Part shown: one piece after another, positions 1-9,709 of the stretch
Layout of the letters: each line of letters begins with the position of its first letter
Position numbering within the stretch: the stretch's first letter is position 1
Source of the DNA: Sphingomonas sp. LY54
Lineage (GTDB): Bacteria > Pseudomonadota > Alphaproteobacteria > Sphingomonadales > Sphingomonadaceae
Reading direction: 5' to 3'
Assembly: GCF_035594035.1 (NCBI RefSeq)
Contig: NZ_CP141588.1
Span: 1 to 64,000 of the forward strand
Length of the DNA stretch: 64,000 nucleotides
The notes under the pieces: generated by a model
What the model saw: only the letters and a program-made list of their open reading frames with translations
Told to the model about the DNA's origin: nothing
Databases searched by the model: none
Program-made: the position numbers and the translations under genes

Positions 1-1371
1 GACGATACGTCGCCCGTCGCAGCTGCATGGGAGCATATCCGAACGGGCCTTCGCCGCGATTGCGGTGCCCGCACGTTCGACGGGTGGCTGCGCCCGATCG
101 CGCTGGCCGGATTCGATCCCGAATCGGCGACCGTCCGGCTCGAACTGCCCTCGCAGTTCATGGCCGAGTGGGTGCAGACTCATTTTTCCGAGCGACTCGC
201 GCTCGCCTGGCGCACGATGCTGCCGGTGGTCCGCCACGTGTCGATCGGCGTCGGCGCCGCCGCCACCCGCAGCGCGCTGCTGGCCGAGATTCCGGCCGCA
301 CCCGAGCCCGATGAGGCCGTGGCTGCTGGGGCACTGACCGGTCCTTATGCCGCGGTGCTGGAATCGCGCTATCGCTTCGAGTCCTTCGTCGTCGGCAAGG
401 CCAACGAGGTCGCGTTCAACGCCGCGCGCACGCTGGCGACCGCCGACAACGTCGTCTTCAACCCGCTCTTCCTTCATGGCGGCACCGGCCGCGGCAAGAC
501 CCACTTGCTGCACGCCATCGGCCACGAATTCCGCGCCCGCCGCCCGGACGCCAAGATCGTCTACATGTCGGCCGAGAAGTTCATGGTCGAGTTCGTCGCC
601 GCGCTGCGCGCCAACGACACGATCGCGTTCAAGCAGCAGCTCCGCTCGGCCGACCTGCTGATGATCGACGACGTCCAGTTCATCGCCGGCAAGGAATCGA
701 CCCAGGAAGAATTCTTCCACACGATGAACGAGATTATCTCGGCCGGCAGCCGGCTGGTGATCAGCTCGGACCGCGCGCCGCAGGATCTGGACGGCATCGA
801 GCCGCGCATCCTTTCGCGCCTCAGCTGGGGCCTGGTCGCGGACATCAACGCCGCCGACCTCGAGTTGCGCCTGAACATCATCATCAAGAAGCTCGAGCAG
901 CTTCCCGACGTCCAGATCCCGCACGAGGTCGTGATGTTCCTCGCCAAGAGGATCAGCTCGAACGTCCGCGAGCTCGAGGGCGCACTCAACCGCATCGCCG
1001 CTTATGCGATGATGACGGCGCGGCCGATCGACCTCGATTTCTGCACCGAGGTGCTCGCCAACGTGCTGCGCGCCAACCAGCGCCGCATCTCGATCGACGA
1101 GATCCAGGGGAAGGTCTCGGACCATTACCGCATCCGCAAGGCGGAGATGACCTCGGCGCGCCGCGCCCGCGAGGTCGCCCGCCCGCGCCAGGTCGCCATG
1201 TATCTGTCCAAGCAGCTGACGCCGCGTTCGCTGCCCGAGATCGGCCGCCGCTTCGGTGGGCGCGACCATACGACGGTGATCCACGCCGTCCGCCAGATCG
1301 AGAAATTGCGCGCCCAGGATGCCGAGCTCGACGCCGACATCCGCCTGCTGACGCGCCAACTGGAAAGTTAG
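1..1371 (+). CDS. dnaA: DnaA, chromosomal replication initiator (5' end outside window)
   Basis: Reading frame 1 is open from the first base, so the gene is truncated at its 5' end and 456 codons are visible. The first in-window ATG (160) is internal: residues upstream of it ([10 protein letters not shown], then [10 protein letters not shown]) match DnaA domain I, which binds DnaB and other partners. The AAA+ domain follows, with Walker A GGTGRGKT (478-501) and Walker [10 protein letters not shown] (about 655-681). Near the C-terminus is the domain IV DNA-binding signature GRDHTTVIH (about 1258-1284), which contacts DnaA boxes. DnaA-ATP melts oriC to start replication. The origin itself is not visible; it may lie upstream. 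The gene ends at a strong terminator. Confidence 0.97.
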   Translation, partial: DDTSPVAAAWEHIRTGLRRDCGARTFDGWLRPIALAGFDPESATVRLELPSQFMAEWVQTHFSERLALAWRTMLPVVRHVSIGVGAAATRSALLAEIPAAPEPDEAVAAGALTGPYAAVLESRYRFESFVVGKANEVAFNAARTLATADNVVFNPLFLHGGTGRGKTHLLHAIGHEFRARRPDAKIVYMSAEKFMVEFVAALRANDTIAFKQQLRSADLLMIDDVQFIAGKESTQEEFFHTMNEIISAGSRLVISSDRAPQDLDGIEPRILSRLSWGLVADINAADLELRLNIIIKKLEQLPDVQIPHEVVMFLAKRISSNVRELEGALNRIAAYAMMTARPIDLDFCTEVLANVLRANQRRISIDEIQGKVSDHYRIRKAEMTSARRAREVARPRQVAMYLSKQLTPRSLPEIGRRFGGRDHTTVIHAVRQIEKLRAQDAELDADIRLLTRQLES

Positions 1372-1395
1372 AGGAGGGGCTGAGGCCTGACCTTG

Positions 1396-1422
1396 GGAGG
1401 GGCTTCGGCCCCTCCTTTTTTT
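1396..1422 (+). terminator. Rho-independent terminator of dnaA
   Basis: A perfect 8-bp stem (GGAGGGGC / GCCCCTCC) closed by a TTCG tetraloop is followed by seven T residues. It lies 25 bases after the dnaA stop. This is a textbook intrinsic terminator on the plus strand. Confidence 0.93.
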
Positions 1423-1433
1423 ATGCTTTCGGC

Positions 1434-1468
1434 ACAAAGAAAAGGAGGACCAGTCGCCTGGCCCTCCT
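1434..1468 (-). terminator. Intrinsic terminator of the DUF4136 lipoprotein gene
   Basis: Positions 1443-1453 pair with 1458-1468 (11 bp, one mismatch) around a TCGC loop. On the minus strand the stem is followed by TTTTCTTTG (1442-1434). It sits 20 bases past the minus-strand stop at 1490, back to back with the dnaA terminator. Confidence 0.8.
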
Positions 1469-1489
1469 TCTTGAGATCGATCGTGAAGC

Positions 1490-2149
1490 CTAGCGGCTGC
1501 GCTGCGGCGGCGGCACGGTGATCCGGACGGTCTCGCCCGAATTGCCCGGGAAGCCGGTGAACATCGCCTGCACCAGGTTCGGGACGAGCGTCTGCAATTC
1601 GTCCGTCCGCGAGCGGCCCTTGGCGGTGCCCTCGAACAGCGCCTGGCCGTCGGCCGTGCGCTTGATGTCCATGTCGAAATAGCTGGTATATTCGGTGTAG
1701 CTGCGCACGTTGTCGTAGCCGAACGGATCGTACCAGAAGGGGTCGTGCCACCCGTAATAGAAGGGAGAGCGGCGACCGTAATAGAAACGCGGGTAGAAGG
1801 GGTCGTAGAACCCGCCATAGCCGATCCGGCTGCTCGGATAGGTGACGACTTTCTCGCGGCCGTTGTCGACGCCGTAATCGATCGACACGACCATCGTCGC
1901 GCTCTGCGGCGACGCGGCTTCCTGATAGCCCTGGGCGATCAGGTTACGCCGCACCAGATCGGCGTAGCGCGAGAATTCCAGGCCGCCGCGATCCTCGGCA
2001 TGGGCGGGCTGGACGACGAAGCTCTGGCCTTGCGGCGCGGGCATCGCCTGGAAGCGCGAGACCTTGGCCGGAAAGCCGGTCGCGCAGGCGCTGAGCGCGA
2101 GCAACGCCACCGGAGCGGCGAGCGTCAGCAGTTTCTTGTGAATGGACAT
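1490..2149 (-). CDS. DUF4136 family lipoprotein
   Basis: A 219-residue protein with a lipoprotein signal peptide: a short charged start, a hydrophobic stretch, then lipobox LSAC (Cys about residue 22), so it is likely anchored in the outer membrane facing the periplasm. The rest matches the DUF4136 pattern: an alternating hydrophobic N-terminal half, an aromatic Gly/Tyr/Phe/Pro-rich segment (about residues 108-150), and a closing segment with an EGTAKGRS-type motif. The molecular function of the family is unknown to me. It is a single gene with its own promoter-like sequence (2182-2210) and its own terminator, convergent with dnaA. The family assignment rests on recalled sequence pattern, not a search. 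Confidence 0.85.
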   Translation of the reverse strand: MSIHKKLLTLAAPVALLALSACATGFPAKVSRFQAMPAPQGQSFVVQPAHAEDRGGLEFSRYADLVRRNLIAQGYQEAASPQSATMVVSIDYGVDNGREKVVTYPSSRIGYGGFYDPFYPRFYYGRRSPFYYGWHDPFWYDPFGYDNVRSYTEYTSYFDMDIKRTADGQALFEGTAKGRSRTDELQTLVPNLVQAMFTGFPGNSGETVRITVPPPQRSR

Positions 2150-2181
2150 GGCGGCAGCCTTTCCTCGGCAGGTTCTCGACC

Positions 2182-2210
2182 AATATAGGAAGGTTGCGTC
2201 CTGCCACCAA
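2182..2210 (-). promoter_or_regulatory. Predicted sigma70-type promoter of the DUF4136 gene
   Basis: On the minus strand TTGGTG (2210-2205) is followed after exactly 17 bases by TATATT (2187-2182), which matches five of six bases of the -10 consensus. The -10 lies about 33 bases upstream of the ATG at 2149. Confidence 0.5.
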
Positions 2211-2271
2211 GTCGCTGAACGGTTGCTGAAGCTAGTTGAGCTGCGCGCGCCAAGTCGCTGATTTTACCGGC

Positions 2272-3270
2272 TTAAGCCGAGCGGCGCAGCCCCATCGCCT
2301 CATACGCCCCGTCCAGCGTCGGCTTGGCCATTGCTGCGGCACGCCCGGCCCCGTCGAGCAGGATTCGGTCGAGCTCGGCGGGATCGTCGCGCAACTCGTC
2401 GAGCCGCGTCTTGATCGGCCGCAGCGTCTCGACCAGCAGGTCGGCCAACGCGGGCTTGAACGCGCCGAAGCCCTGGCCGGCAAAGCGCGCCAGCACCTGG
2501 TCGGCGCTCTCGCCGCTCAAGGCCGCATAGATGCCGACGAGGTTGCGCGCCTCGGGCCGCTCGGCCAGCGCGTCGAACGATTCGGGCAGCGGCTCGGCGT
2601 CGGTCTTGGCCTTGCGGATCTTCTGCGCGACCGCGTCGCTGTCGTCGGTGAGGTTGATCCGGCTCATGTCCGACGGATCGGACTTGGACATCTTGGCCGA
2701 ACCGTCCCGCAGCGACATCACGCGCGCCGCCGTCGCGCCGATCAGCGGCTCGGGCAGGGTGAACAGCTCGACATTGTAGTCGGTGTTGAACTTCGTCGCG
2801 ACGTCGCGCGCCAGCTCGAGATGCTGCTTTTGGTCCTCGCCGACGGGCACGTGGGTCGCCTGGTAGAGCAGGACGTCGGCCGCCATCAGCACAGGATAAG
2901 CGAACAGGCCGACACTCGCGGTCTCGCGATTCTTGCCGGACTTCTCCTTGAACTGGGTCATCCGGTTCAGCCAGCCGATGCGCGCGGTGCAGTTGAGCAG
3001 CCAGGCGAGCTCGGGATGGGCCGGCACGCGCGCGTGGTTGAACAGCAGGGATTTGTTCTGGTCGATCCCGCAGGCGATCAGCGCCGCGGCCATCTCTCGG
3101 ACGTTGGCGGCGAGTTCGTCCGGATCGTTATAGACCGTGATGGCGTGGAGATCGGCGAGGAAGAACAGGCATTCGGCCTCGTCCTGCATCTTCACCCAGC
3201 GCTGGATGGCGCCGAGATAATTGCCGAGGTGGAGATTGCCGGTGGGCTGGATGCCCGAGACTACGCGCAT
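2272..3270 (-). CDS. trpS: Tryptophanyl-tRNA synthetase
   Basis: A 332-residue cytosolic class Ic aminoacyl-tRNA synthetase that charges tRNA-Trp. The N-terminus carries the HIGH-type signature ([10 protein letters not shown], residues 10-19), and the KMSKS loop is intact ([10 protein letters not shown]). Length is normal for bacterial TrpRS. The ATG shares its A with the murJ stop (TGATG at 3272-3268), so translation is probably coupled to murJ. It is the last gene of a secB-murJ-trpS run on the minus strand. No trp leader or T-box is visible upstream, because the start lies within the murJ stop. Confidence 0.97.
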   Translation of the reverse strand: MRVVSGIQPTGNLHLGNYLGAIQRWVKMQDEAECLFFLADLHAITVYNDPDELAANVREMAAALIACGIDQNKSLLFNHARVPAHPELAWLLNCTARIGWLNRMTQFKEKSGKNRETASVGLFAYPVLMAADVLLYQATHVPVGEDQKQHLELARDVATKFNTDYNVELFTLPEPLIGATAARVMSLRDGSAKMSKSDPSDMSRINLTDDSDAVAQKIRKAKTDAEPLPESFDALAERPEARNLVGIYAALSGESADQVLARFAGQGFGAFKPALADLLVETLRPIKTRLDELRDDPAELDRILLDGAGRAAAMAKPTLDGAYEAMGLRRSA

Positions 3271-4826
3271 CAGCTAACCTTCTTGCGCCGGAGGAGAATG
3301 AGGACGTCGTCGCGGTTCATAGCGCCGATGACCCATGCGACGGCGAAATAGACGATGCCGCCGACGCTCACCAGCGTCCCGACGCCGACCAGGCGGCGGC
3401 CGGCCGAGGCGGCGAAGAGCGGCTCGAGCTGTTGACCGACCACCCACAAGGCCGCGGCCATCACGCCTGCGGCCAGAAGCTGGCGGACCAGTCGGCCCCA
3501 CAGCCATCCCTCGATCTTGAAATGGCCGCGATGGTGCAGCAGGCCGTAGAGGACGAGGGCATTGAGCCAGGCCGACAGAGCGGTGGTGAAGGCGAGGGCC
3601 GCGATGCCGATCACCGGGATGAGGGCGAAGTTGAGGACGATGCCGACGAGCAGCATCGCGATCGCGATATACAGCGGCGTCTTCATGTCCTTGCGGGCGT
3701 AGAAGCCCGGCGTCAGCACCTTGATCAGCACATAGGCCGGCAGACCCGCGACGATGATCGAAAGCACGAGCGCGGTGGTGGCCGCATCCTCGGCGGTGAA
3801 GCGCCCGCCCTGGAACAGTGCGGCCACGATCGGCCCCGACGTGACCGCCAATGCGACCGCGGCGGGGAGGGTGAGGAGCATCGACAACTCGACCGCCTGC
3901 GACTGGACCCGCGCCGCTTCTCCATTCTCGCCGCCCGCGACGAAGCGGCTGATCGAGGGGAGGATTGCGGTGCCCAGCGCCGAGCCGATAATGGCGAGCG
4001 GGAGCTGGTTCAACCGGTCGGCAAAACCGAGATAGACGAGCGAGCCTTCGGGCAGGCTGGTGGCGAAATAAACGTAGAAGAACTGGCTGATATAATAGAT
4101 GCCCCCGCCGAGCGTCGCCGGCAGGATCAGGATCAGCAGCTCCTTGACGCGCGGCGTCATCTTCGGCGGGGTGATGCGGAGTTTCAGCCCGGCGCGACGG
4201 ACGCTGCCCCAGCACAAAGCGAGCTGGAGCACGCCGCCCACGATCACGCCCACCGCCATCGCCCGCGCCGTGGCCGGGCCGCCCTCGCGGACGAGCAGCA
4301 AGGCCCCGATCAGCGCGATGTTGAGCAGGGAGGGCGCGAACGCGGCTGCTGTGAAGCGGGTCAGCGAGTTGAGCACGCCCGAGAAGAGCGACACCAGGCA
4401 GATGAAGATCATGTAGGGGAAGGTGATCCGCGACAGCTCGACCGCGAGGGCGAACTTTTCGGGATCGTCGCGCCAGCCCGAAGCGATCAGCAAAGCGAAG
4501 CCGGGCATCGCGATCATGAACACGACCGTGATCGCGATCAGGATCGGCATGAACACCGCCAGCACTTCCTCGGCGAAGCGGCGCGCCTCTTCCATCCCGC
4601 CTTCGCCGTGGAGGCGCTGGCTGAACAAGGGCACGAACCCGGCCGAAAAGGCACCCTCGCCGAACAGGCGGCGGAACAGGTTCGGGATCATGAAGGCGAG
4701 GGCGAAGGCGTCGGCGGCCATGCCGGCGCCCATCACCCGCGCGAAGATCATCTCGCGCGCGAAACCGAGGATCCGGCTGACCATGGTCAGCCCGCCGATC
4801 GTGCCGATCGCCTTGTGCAGGTTCAT
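3270..4826 (-). CDS. murJ: MurJ, lipid II flippase
   Basis: A 518-residue integral membrane protein of the MviN/MurJ (MOP superfamily) type, which moves lipid II across the inner membrane for peptidoglycan synthesis. The N-terminus ([20 protein letters not shown]) is the usual MurJ opening, followed by repeated hydrophobic segments consistent with the family's 14 helices. The basic residues of the early helices seen in MurJ are present (for example [13 protein letters not shown]). It starts 22 bases after the secB stop and overlaps trpS by one base. Length and both ends look normal. Confidence 0.96.
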   Translation of the reverse strand: MNLHKAIGTIGGLTMVSRILGFAREMIFARVMGAGMAADAFALAFMIPNLFRRLFGEGAFSAGFVPLFSQRLHGEGGMEEARRFAEEVLAVFMPILIAITVVFMIAMPGFALLIASGWRDDPEKFALAVELSRITFPYMIFICLVSLFSGVLNSLTRFTAAAFAPSLLNIALIGALLLVREGGPATARAMAVGVIVGGVLQLALCWGSVRRAGLKLRITPPKMTPRVKELLILILPATLGGGIYYISQFFYVYFATSLPEGSLVYLGFADRLNQLPLAIIGSALGTAILPSISRFVAGGENGEAARVQSQAVELSMLLTLPAAVALAVTSGPIVAALFQGGRFTAEDAATTALVLSIIVAGLPAYVLIKVLTPGFYARKDMKTPLYIAIAMLLVGIVLNFALIPVIGIAALAFTTALSAWLNALVLYGLLHHRGHFKIEGWLWGRLVRQLLAAGVMAAALWVVGQQLEPLFAASAGRRLVGVGTLVSVGGIVYFAVAWVIGAMNRDDVLILLRRKKVS

Positions 4827-4848
4827 GCGGTGGGTCCAGCCGCGCCGT

Positions 4849-5370
4849 TTAGGCCTGGCCGGTCACTTCCGGCGCCGTGAACTCGCCGCCCTCGGCCTGC
4901 TGCTGCGCCGCCCGTTGCATGTAGAGCGCGCCGAAATCGATCGGGTCGAGCATTAGCGGCGGGAAGCCGCCATCCTGCACGGCATCGGCGACGACGCGGC
5001 GCGCGAACGGAAAGAGGAGGCGCGGCGCTTCGGCCAGGAGGAAGGGCTGGAGCTGCTCTTCGGGAATGTTGCGGAGCGCGAACAGGCCGGCATAGGTGAG
5101 ATCGACCTGGAAGGCGGTGCGGCCCTCGGACTTGGCGCCGACCTCGATCTTCAGCGTGACCTCATGGACCTCGTCGCCGAGGCGGAAGGCGCCGATGTTG
5201 AACTGGACGTCGATCTGGGGCTGGCCCTGCCACTGATAGACGCCTGGCGCGTTCGGGTTCTCGAACGAGAGATCCTTCACATATTGCGAGATGACGCCGA
5301 TCTGGGGAGAGGTGTCCTCGCCGTTGGTCTGCAATTCGTTCACGCCCGCAACGCCTTCTTCTTCGGCCAT
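4849..5370 (-). CDS. secB: SecB, protein-export chaperone
   Basis: A 173-residue homotetrameric cytosolic chaperone that keeps preproteins unfolded and delivers them to SecA. Diagnostic segments are ISQYVKDLSFENPNAP near the N-terminus and the C-terminal half (LLFPFARRVVADAVQDGGFPPLMLDPIDF). A longer in-frame open stretch reaches 5646, but its extra residues are unlike SecB. The ATG at 5370 has a purine-rich ribosome site (GAAGGTG) about 8 bases upstream and gives the family's usual MAEEE-type acidic start. It is the first gene of secB-murJ-trpS and is divergent from the TimA-like gene. Confidence 0.97.
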   Translation of the reverse strand: MAEEEGVAGVNELQTNGEDTSPQIGVISQYVKDLSFENPNAPGVYQWQGQPQIDVQFNIGAFRLGDEVHEVTLKIEVGAKSEGRTAFQVDLTYAGLFALRNIPEEQLQPFLLAEAPRLLFPFARRVVADAVQDGGFPPLMLDPIDFGALYMQRAAQQQAEGGEFTAPEVTGQA

Positions 5371-5545
5371 TTCGATACACCTTCGAGAAAAGAGGAGAAT
5401 GCCGGCCGCGAGCGGCCAGATTCTTGCGCCCGGCGGGTAGCAGGAGCGCTTGGCCCGCGCAACACGCCGATCGGCGGTACTCGCCATTTGAAACATGGCT
5501 GGGACACGCCTATGTAGGAAGCCGAATATTCTGCGGAGAGTGTGT

Positions 5546-6190
5546 GTGACGGAGATTGTCTTGCTGGCGCTGGTGGCCCTGTTCGTGGGCCTCAGGCTGT
5601 ACGCCGTGCTCGGCAAGCGGACCGGACACGAGCAGCAGCCCGTCACGCGGCCCGAAACGGTGCCCGGGACCGAGCAGCCCGCACCGATCGCCGATGCGTC
5701 CCCCGAGCGCCGCGATGGCGCCGGCCTCGTCTATGAGGAAGGCGCCGCCGCCGGCGTCCGTGCGATCGTGTCGGCCGATCCGAGCTTCGACGTCGCCCGC
5801 TTCCTCGAAGGCGCCCAGTCGGCCTACCGCATGGTGCTCGAAGCCTTCTGGAAGGGCGATCGCGAAGAGCTTGAGTGGCTCGTGGGCGGCGACGTCCGCG
5901 CCACGTTCGAGACCGCCATTGCCGAGCGCGAGGCCGCCGGCCTCCGTCTCGAGAATCGTCTCGTCCAGATCGAGCGCGCGATGATCGAGGATGCGCGCCT
6001 CGACGGCCGTACCGCCAGCATCACCGTCCGCTTCGACGCCGACATCGCCGCGGTGACGCGCGATGCGGAAGGCCAGGTCGTGGCCGGCTCGCTCACCGAC
6101 GCGGTCGAGACCCACGACGTCTGGACCTTCCAGCGCAAGCTCGGCAGCGACGATCCCAACTGGCTCCTGGTCGAGACCGACGAAGCCTGA
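5546..6190 (+). CDS. Tim44/TimA family inner-membrane protein
   Basis: A 214-residue protein. One N-terminal membrane helix (IVLLALVALFVGLRLYAVLG) is followed by a Pro/acidic linker and a Tim44-like domain (from about residue 75: DPSFDVARFLEGAQSAYRMV), the fold shared with mitochondrial Tim44. In alphaproteobacteria such proteins are described as adaptors at the inner membrane. The start is taken as GTG 5546 because GGAGAG lies 5-6 bases upstream. An ATG at 5495 would add a Cys/Arg-rich stretch before the membrane helix and overlap the divergent secB promoter zone. mltA follows after 27 bases. Confidence 0.85.
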   Translation: MTEIVLLALVALFVGLRLYAVLGKRTGHEQQPVTRPETVPGTEQPAPIADASPERRDGAGLVYEEGAAAGVRAIVSADPSFDVARFLEGAQSAYRMVLEAFWKGDREELEWLVGGDVRATFETAIAEREAAGLRLENRLVQIERAMIEDARLDGRTASITVRFDADIAAVTRDAEGQVVAGSLTDAVETHDVWTFQRKLGSDDPNWLLVETDEA

Positions 6191-6217
6191 GCTTCCCTAC
6201 CGGCGGCGGCCGCGGCT

Positions 6218-7417
6218 ATGACCGTGGTCGTGTCGGATTCTTATTACAGCCAGCGCCGTAGCGCCGCTCTCGCCATCCTGCTGCTGGCGCTCGCTAGCTG
6301 CGCCCCCCGTCTCGTGCCCCCGGCGCCCCCGCCGCCGCCGGTCGAGAAACCGGCTCCCGCGACCGCGCTCGAAGCCGGGTTGCAGCGCGGACCGGCCCTC
6401 ACTGGCCTCAAAGCGGACGAGGCCGCGCGCGCGTTCGAAGCCTTCCAGATCAGCTGCCCGTCGCTCGCCAGGCGCGAGGATCCGAGCGGGCTGACGCGGC
6501 CTGAGGATTGGGCCGGCCTCTGCGTCGGGGCGCAGGACCCCGAGGCCGCGGACCGCGTCGATTTCTTCCGCCGCAATTTCGAGCTGGTCCAGGTCGGCGA
6601 GGGCAAGGGTTTCGCCACCGGTTATTTCGAGCCGGAGATCGCCGGATCGCGGACGCCGCAGCCGGGCTTCGTGCCGGTCTATGCCAAGCCGGCCGACCTG
6701 CTCGAGACCGACCCGGTCACGGGCCAGAAGAAGCGCGGGCGCCTTGAGAATGGCCTGTTCGTTCCTTATTACGAGCGCAGCGAGATCGAGGAGGGGGCGC
6801 TTGCCGGCCGCGGCCTCGAAATCGGCTGGGCGGCCGATCCGATCGAGTTCTTTTTCCTTCAGATCCAGGGGTCGGGGCGCCTGCTCCTGCCCGACGGGGG
6901 CGTGATGCGGATCGGCTATGCCGGCCAGAACGGCCGCGAATATGTCGCCATCGGCAAGATCATGAAGGAGCGCGGGCTGCTCGGCCCCGGCCAGACCAGT
7001 ATGCAGGGCATCGTCGCCTGGCTGCGCGCGCACCCGGAACAGGGCAAGGCGATCATGCGCGAGAATAAGAGCTATATCTTCTTCCGCGAGTTGACCGGGC
7101 CCGGCCCGCTGGGCGCGATGGGTCTCCCCGTGACCCCGCGCGGCACCGTTGCCGCCGACCCGAAATTCGTGCCTTTGGGCGCGCCGGTGCTGCTGAGCCT
7201 CGACCGGCCCGAGGCCAGCGGCCTGTGGGTGGCGCAGGATACAGGCGGTGCGATCAAGGGCGCCAACCGCTTCGACACGTTCTGGGGCGCGGGCGCCGAT
7301 GCGGCGCGCATCGCCGGGGGCATGCAGGGCAGCGGCTCTGCGTACATATTGCTGCCCCGGAGCGCGGTCGCGCGCCTCGCCGCGGCGGGGGTTTTCGATG
7401 CGTCGGCTCAACGCTGA
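6218..7417 (+). CDS. mltA: MltA, membrane-bound lytic transglycosylase A
   Basis: A 399-residue lipoprotein that cleaves peptidoglycan glycan strands, leaving 1,6-anhydro-muramic ends. The lipobox is LASC (Cys28), followed by a Pro-rich linker. The MltA core contains GYFEPEI and FFLQIQGSGR. The C-terminal 3D domain carries VAQDTGGAIKGANRFD, where the conserved Asp of the DTGG motif is the expected catalytic acid. A clear Shine-Dalgarno is not visible before the ATG, so the start is the least certain part. The last 20 bases overlap the Smr gene. Confidence 0.95.
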   Translation: MTVVVSDSYYSQRRSAALAILLLALASCAPRLVPPAPPPPPVEKPAPATALEAGLQRGPALTGLKADEAARAFEAFQISCPSLARREDPSGLTRPEDWAGLCVGAQDPEAADRVDFFRRNFELVQVGEGKGFATGYFEPEIAGSRTPQPGFVPVYAKPADLLETDPVTGQKKRGRLENGLFVPYYERSEIEEGALAGRGLEIGWAADPIEFFFLQIQGSGRLLLPDGGVMRIGYAGQNGREYVAIGKIMKERGLLGPGQTSMQGIVAWLRAHPEQGKAIMRENKSYIFFRELTGPGPLGAMGLPVTPRGTVAADPKFVPLGAPVLLSLDRPEASGLWVAQDTGGAIKGANRFDTFWGAGADAARIAGGMQGSGSAYILLPRSAVARLAAAGVFDASAQR

Positions 7418-7946
7418 GGAAAAGGCGCTGTGGGACAAGGTCGTCGCCTCGGTACGGCCGATGCACTCCCGGCCGCCCAAGGATGCTGAGCCGGCCCCGG
7501 TCCCGCCGGCTGAGCGCCAGGCCGCCGCCCCGACGCGCGCGACCCGTGCGCCCGCGAAGCCCGCCAGGCCGGCCGCGGCGCCCCCGCCCGTCGTGCGGCC
7601 CGGCTCGACACTCGACGGGAGCTGGGACCGGCGGCTGAGCCGCGGCATCGTCCAGCCCGACGTCACGGTCGACCTTCACGGCCACAATCTCGCCACCGCT
7701 TATCACCTGCTCGACAGCCGGCTCGAACAGGCGATCGCGATGGGCGCGCGCGTGATGCTGCTCGTCACCGGCAAGCCGCCAAAGGGCGAGCCCCCGATCG
7801 CCCGCGGCAAGATCCGCGCGGCGGTGGGCGACTGGCTGGCCGCGTCCCGCCACGCCGGTGCGATCGCGGCGGTGCGCGGCGCCCATCCCCGGCACGGCGG
7901 CACCGGTGCGCTCTATATCGTGCTGCGCCGTCCGCGCGGGGCATAG
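7398..7946 (+). CDS. Smr/MutS2-type endonuclease domain protein
   Basis: A 182-residue protein. The N-terminal half is an Ala/Pro/Arg-rich linker; the C-terminal Smr domain (about residues 88-180) shows DLHG, then LLVTGKPPK in place of the more usual (T/H)GKG, then GGTGALYIVLRR. Smr domains act as RNA or branched-DNA nucleases in other systems; the target here is unknown. The ATG at 7398 lies inside the end of mltA with a GGGGG ribosome site, giving a 20-base overlap that suggests coupling. The open frame upstream (from 7248) is only a shadow of mltA. Confidence 0.9.
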   Translation: MRRLNAEEKALWDKVVASVRPMHSRPPKDAEPAPVPPAERQAAAPTRATRAPAKPARPAAAPPPVVRPGSTLDGSWDRRLSRGIVQPDVTVDLHGHNLATAYHLLDSRLEQAIAMGARVMLLVTGKPPKGEPPIARGKIRAAVGDWLAASRHAGAIAAVRGAHPRHGGTGALYIVLRRPRGA

Positions 7947-8029
7947 ACGGAAATTTAAGCCGGCCCCGCTAAGCTGCCTGTTCGTGACGCTTTTTTTGCC
8001 GTTTCGCCAGAGCCGCGGGTAGCCGGAAC

Positions 8030-9709
8030 ATGATGGGAAGATTGGAAAGGCTCAGCAATCTTCTGATGTCGGCTTGCGCCGGCCTGGCCTCCTTCCTGTT
8101 CACGCTCGTCGCGCTGCTGATGCTGCAGGGCCTGGGGGAGCGGGTCGCGGCCGCGGTATTGATGGGCCTGTTCGCGCTGCTGATCGTGTGGGTCGCGTCC
8201 GAAAAACCCAACAGCCGCCATGCCAAGGCCGTGGCTGCCTTGATCGACCGGCTGCTGGCCGTGCGCGCGGGCGATCTCGCCTCGCCGGCGCCCGACCTCG
8301 TCCAGGAAGCGATGCCGGCGCTGGCCTCGGCGGTCGACGGACTGTTCGAGCAGGTCCGGTCCAATCTCGAAAACGTCAATGCGATGGCGCTCTACGATCC
8401 GGTGTCGTCGCTTCCCAATCGCATCCATTTCAAGCGCGAGGCCGAGCGGATCCTCGCTGCCGGCGGCCGCGACGCGCGCGCTGCCTTGTTGTTCATCGAT
8501 TTGGACGGCTTCAAAGAGGTCAATGACAGCCTCGGCCACGCCCAGGGCGACCACGTCCTCGCGCGCGTCGCCGATCGCCTGCGCTCGGTGGTCAAGGAAG
8601 AGAGCGCGCCAGGCGGCCTGGTCCAGCCTTTGCTCGCGCGCCTCGCCGGCGACGAATTCACGATGCTCCTGCCGGGGCTGCGCAATTTGGACGTCGCCGA
8701 GCGCGTCGCCCAGCGGGCGCTGATGGCGCTCGGCGAGCCGTTCGAGATGGACAGCAAGACCGTCTATATGGGCGCCTCGATCGGCATCGCGCTCAGCCCC
8801 GATCATGGCGGCGATCTGACCACGCTCATGAAGGCGGCGGATATCGCCATGTACCACGCCAAGGAGTCCGGCCGCTCGCAATTCTGCCTGTTCGATCCGC
8901 AAATGGCGGTGGCGCTGGAGCGGAAGGCCCACACCGAGCAGGCGTTGCGGGAGGGCCTCGCCGAGGGCCAGTTCGATCTCGTCTTCCAGCCGCAAATCTG
9001 CGCACGCACCGGCCGGCTCGTCGCCTGCGAGGCGCTGATCCGCTGGAATCACCCGGTCGACGGCATCCGCCTCCCGGACAGCTTCATCTCGGTGGCCGAG
9101 GAGAGCAGCCTGATCGTCGACCTCGGCGACTGGGTGATCGGCGAGGTGGCGAGCGTCTGCGGCCGCTGGCATGCGGCCGGGCTCGACCACCGCCTGACCT
9201 TCAACGTCAGTCCCAAGCAGGTCGAACGCGCCGATTTCTTCGAGCGGCTGCGCGCGGCGATGAAGCGCGCCCGCGCGCCTTTGTCGCTGCTCGAGCTGGA
9301 ATTCACTGAGACGCTGGCGATGAACTGCAGCCGCGAAGCGATCCGCGAGCTGAGCAACCTGCGCCGCGAGGGCCTTGCCATCGCCATCGACGATTTCGGC
9401 TCGGGCTATTCGAACCTCGCGCGTCTGAAGGACATGCCGCTCGACCGGGTGAAGCTCGACCGCAGCCTGATCGCCGACGTCGACACGTCGCAGGGCGCGC
9501 GCACGATCGTCTCGGCGGTCATCCACCTGATCCACGGCCTCGGCTGCCAGGTGGTGGGCGAGGGTGTCGAGCGCTCCGAGCAGCTCGAAGTGCTGCGCGC
9601 GATCGGCTGCGACACCGTCCAGGGTTTCGCTTTCTCCGAGGGGATCGGCGAGGTCGATTTCCTGGTGTGGGCGCAGCAGGACCGCTCCCAGCGGCTGCGG
9701 ATCGCCTAG
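8030..9709 (+). CDS. Membrane GGDEF-EAL cyclic di-GMP enzyme
   Basis: A 559-residue protein. Two N-terminal membrane segments (about 10-33 and 37-56) lead to a GGDEF domain (about 118-290) and an EAL domain (about 305-550). The GGDEF signature reads AGDEF (206-210), a one-residue departure. No RxxD inhibitory site precedes it. The EAL domain keeps the residues expected of an active phosphodiesterase: EAL at 334-336, the Asn of TFNVSPKQ, Glu of EFTET, the DDFGSGYSN loop, Lys of VKLDRSLI, Glu of EGVE and Gln of DTVQGF. It is therefore probably a c-di-GMP hydrolase, with GGDEF activity uncertain. The stop overlaps the convergent dapE stop. Confidence 0.93.
   Translation: MMGRLERLSNLLMSACAGLASFLFTLVALLMLQGLGERVAAAVLMGLFALLIVWVASEKPNSRHAKAVAALIDRLLAVRAGDLASPAPDLVQEAMPALASAVDGLFEQVRSNLENVNAMALYDPVSSLPNRIHFKREAERILAAGGRDARAALLFIDLDGFKEVNDSLGHAQGDHVLARVADRLRSVVKEESAPGGLVQPLLARLAGDEFTMLLPGLRNLDVAERVAQRALMALGEPFEMDSKTVYMGASIGIALSPDHGGDLTTLMKAADIAMYHAKESGRSQFCLFDPQMAVALERKAHTEQALREGLAEGQFDLVFQPQICARTGRLVACEALIRWNHPVDGIRLPDSFISVAEESSLIVDLGDWVIGEVASVCGRWHAAGLDHRLTFNVSPKQVERADFFERLRAAMKRARAPLSLLELEFTETLAMNCSREAIRELSNLRREGLAIAIDDFGSGYSNLARLKDMPLDRVKLDRSLIADVDTSQGARTIVSAVIHLIHGLGCQVVGEGVERSEQLEVLRAIGCDTVQGFAFSEGIGEVDFLVWAQQDRSQRLRIA

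Noticed and set aside
1..2271. Replication origin near dnaA
   Set aside because: I saw no cluster of TTATCCACA-type boxes or AT-rich stretch in the visible gaps; any origin could lie upstream of the window.
3432..4880. Long plus-strand open frame (482 codons) opposite murJ
   Set aside because: Composition is Arg/Asp/Glu/His-rich with no domain pattern and lies fully antisense to a clear murJ; it is a GC-driven shadow frame.
5371..5646. N-terminal extension of SecB to 5646
   Set aside because: Extra residues do not look like SecB, and a good ribosome site stands before the ATG at 5370.
7955..9535. Minus-strand 526-codon open frame opposite the GGDEF-EAL gene
   Set aside because: Fully antisense to a motif-complete gene, with no recognisable domain.
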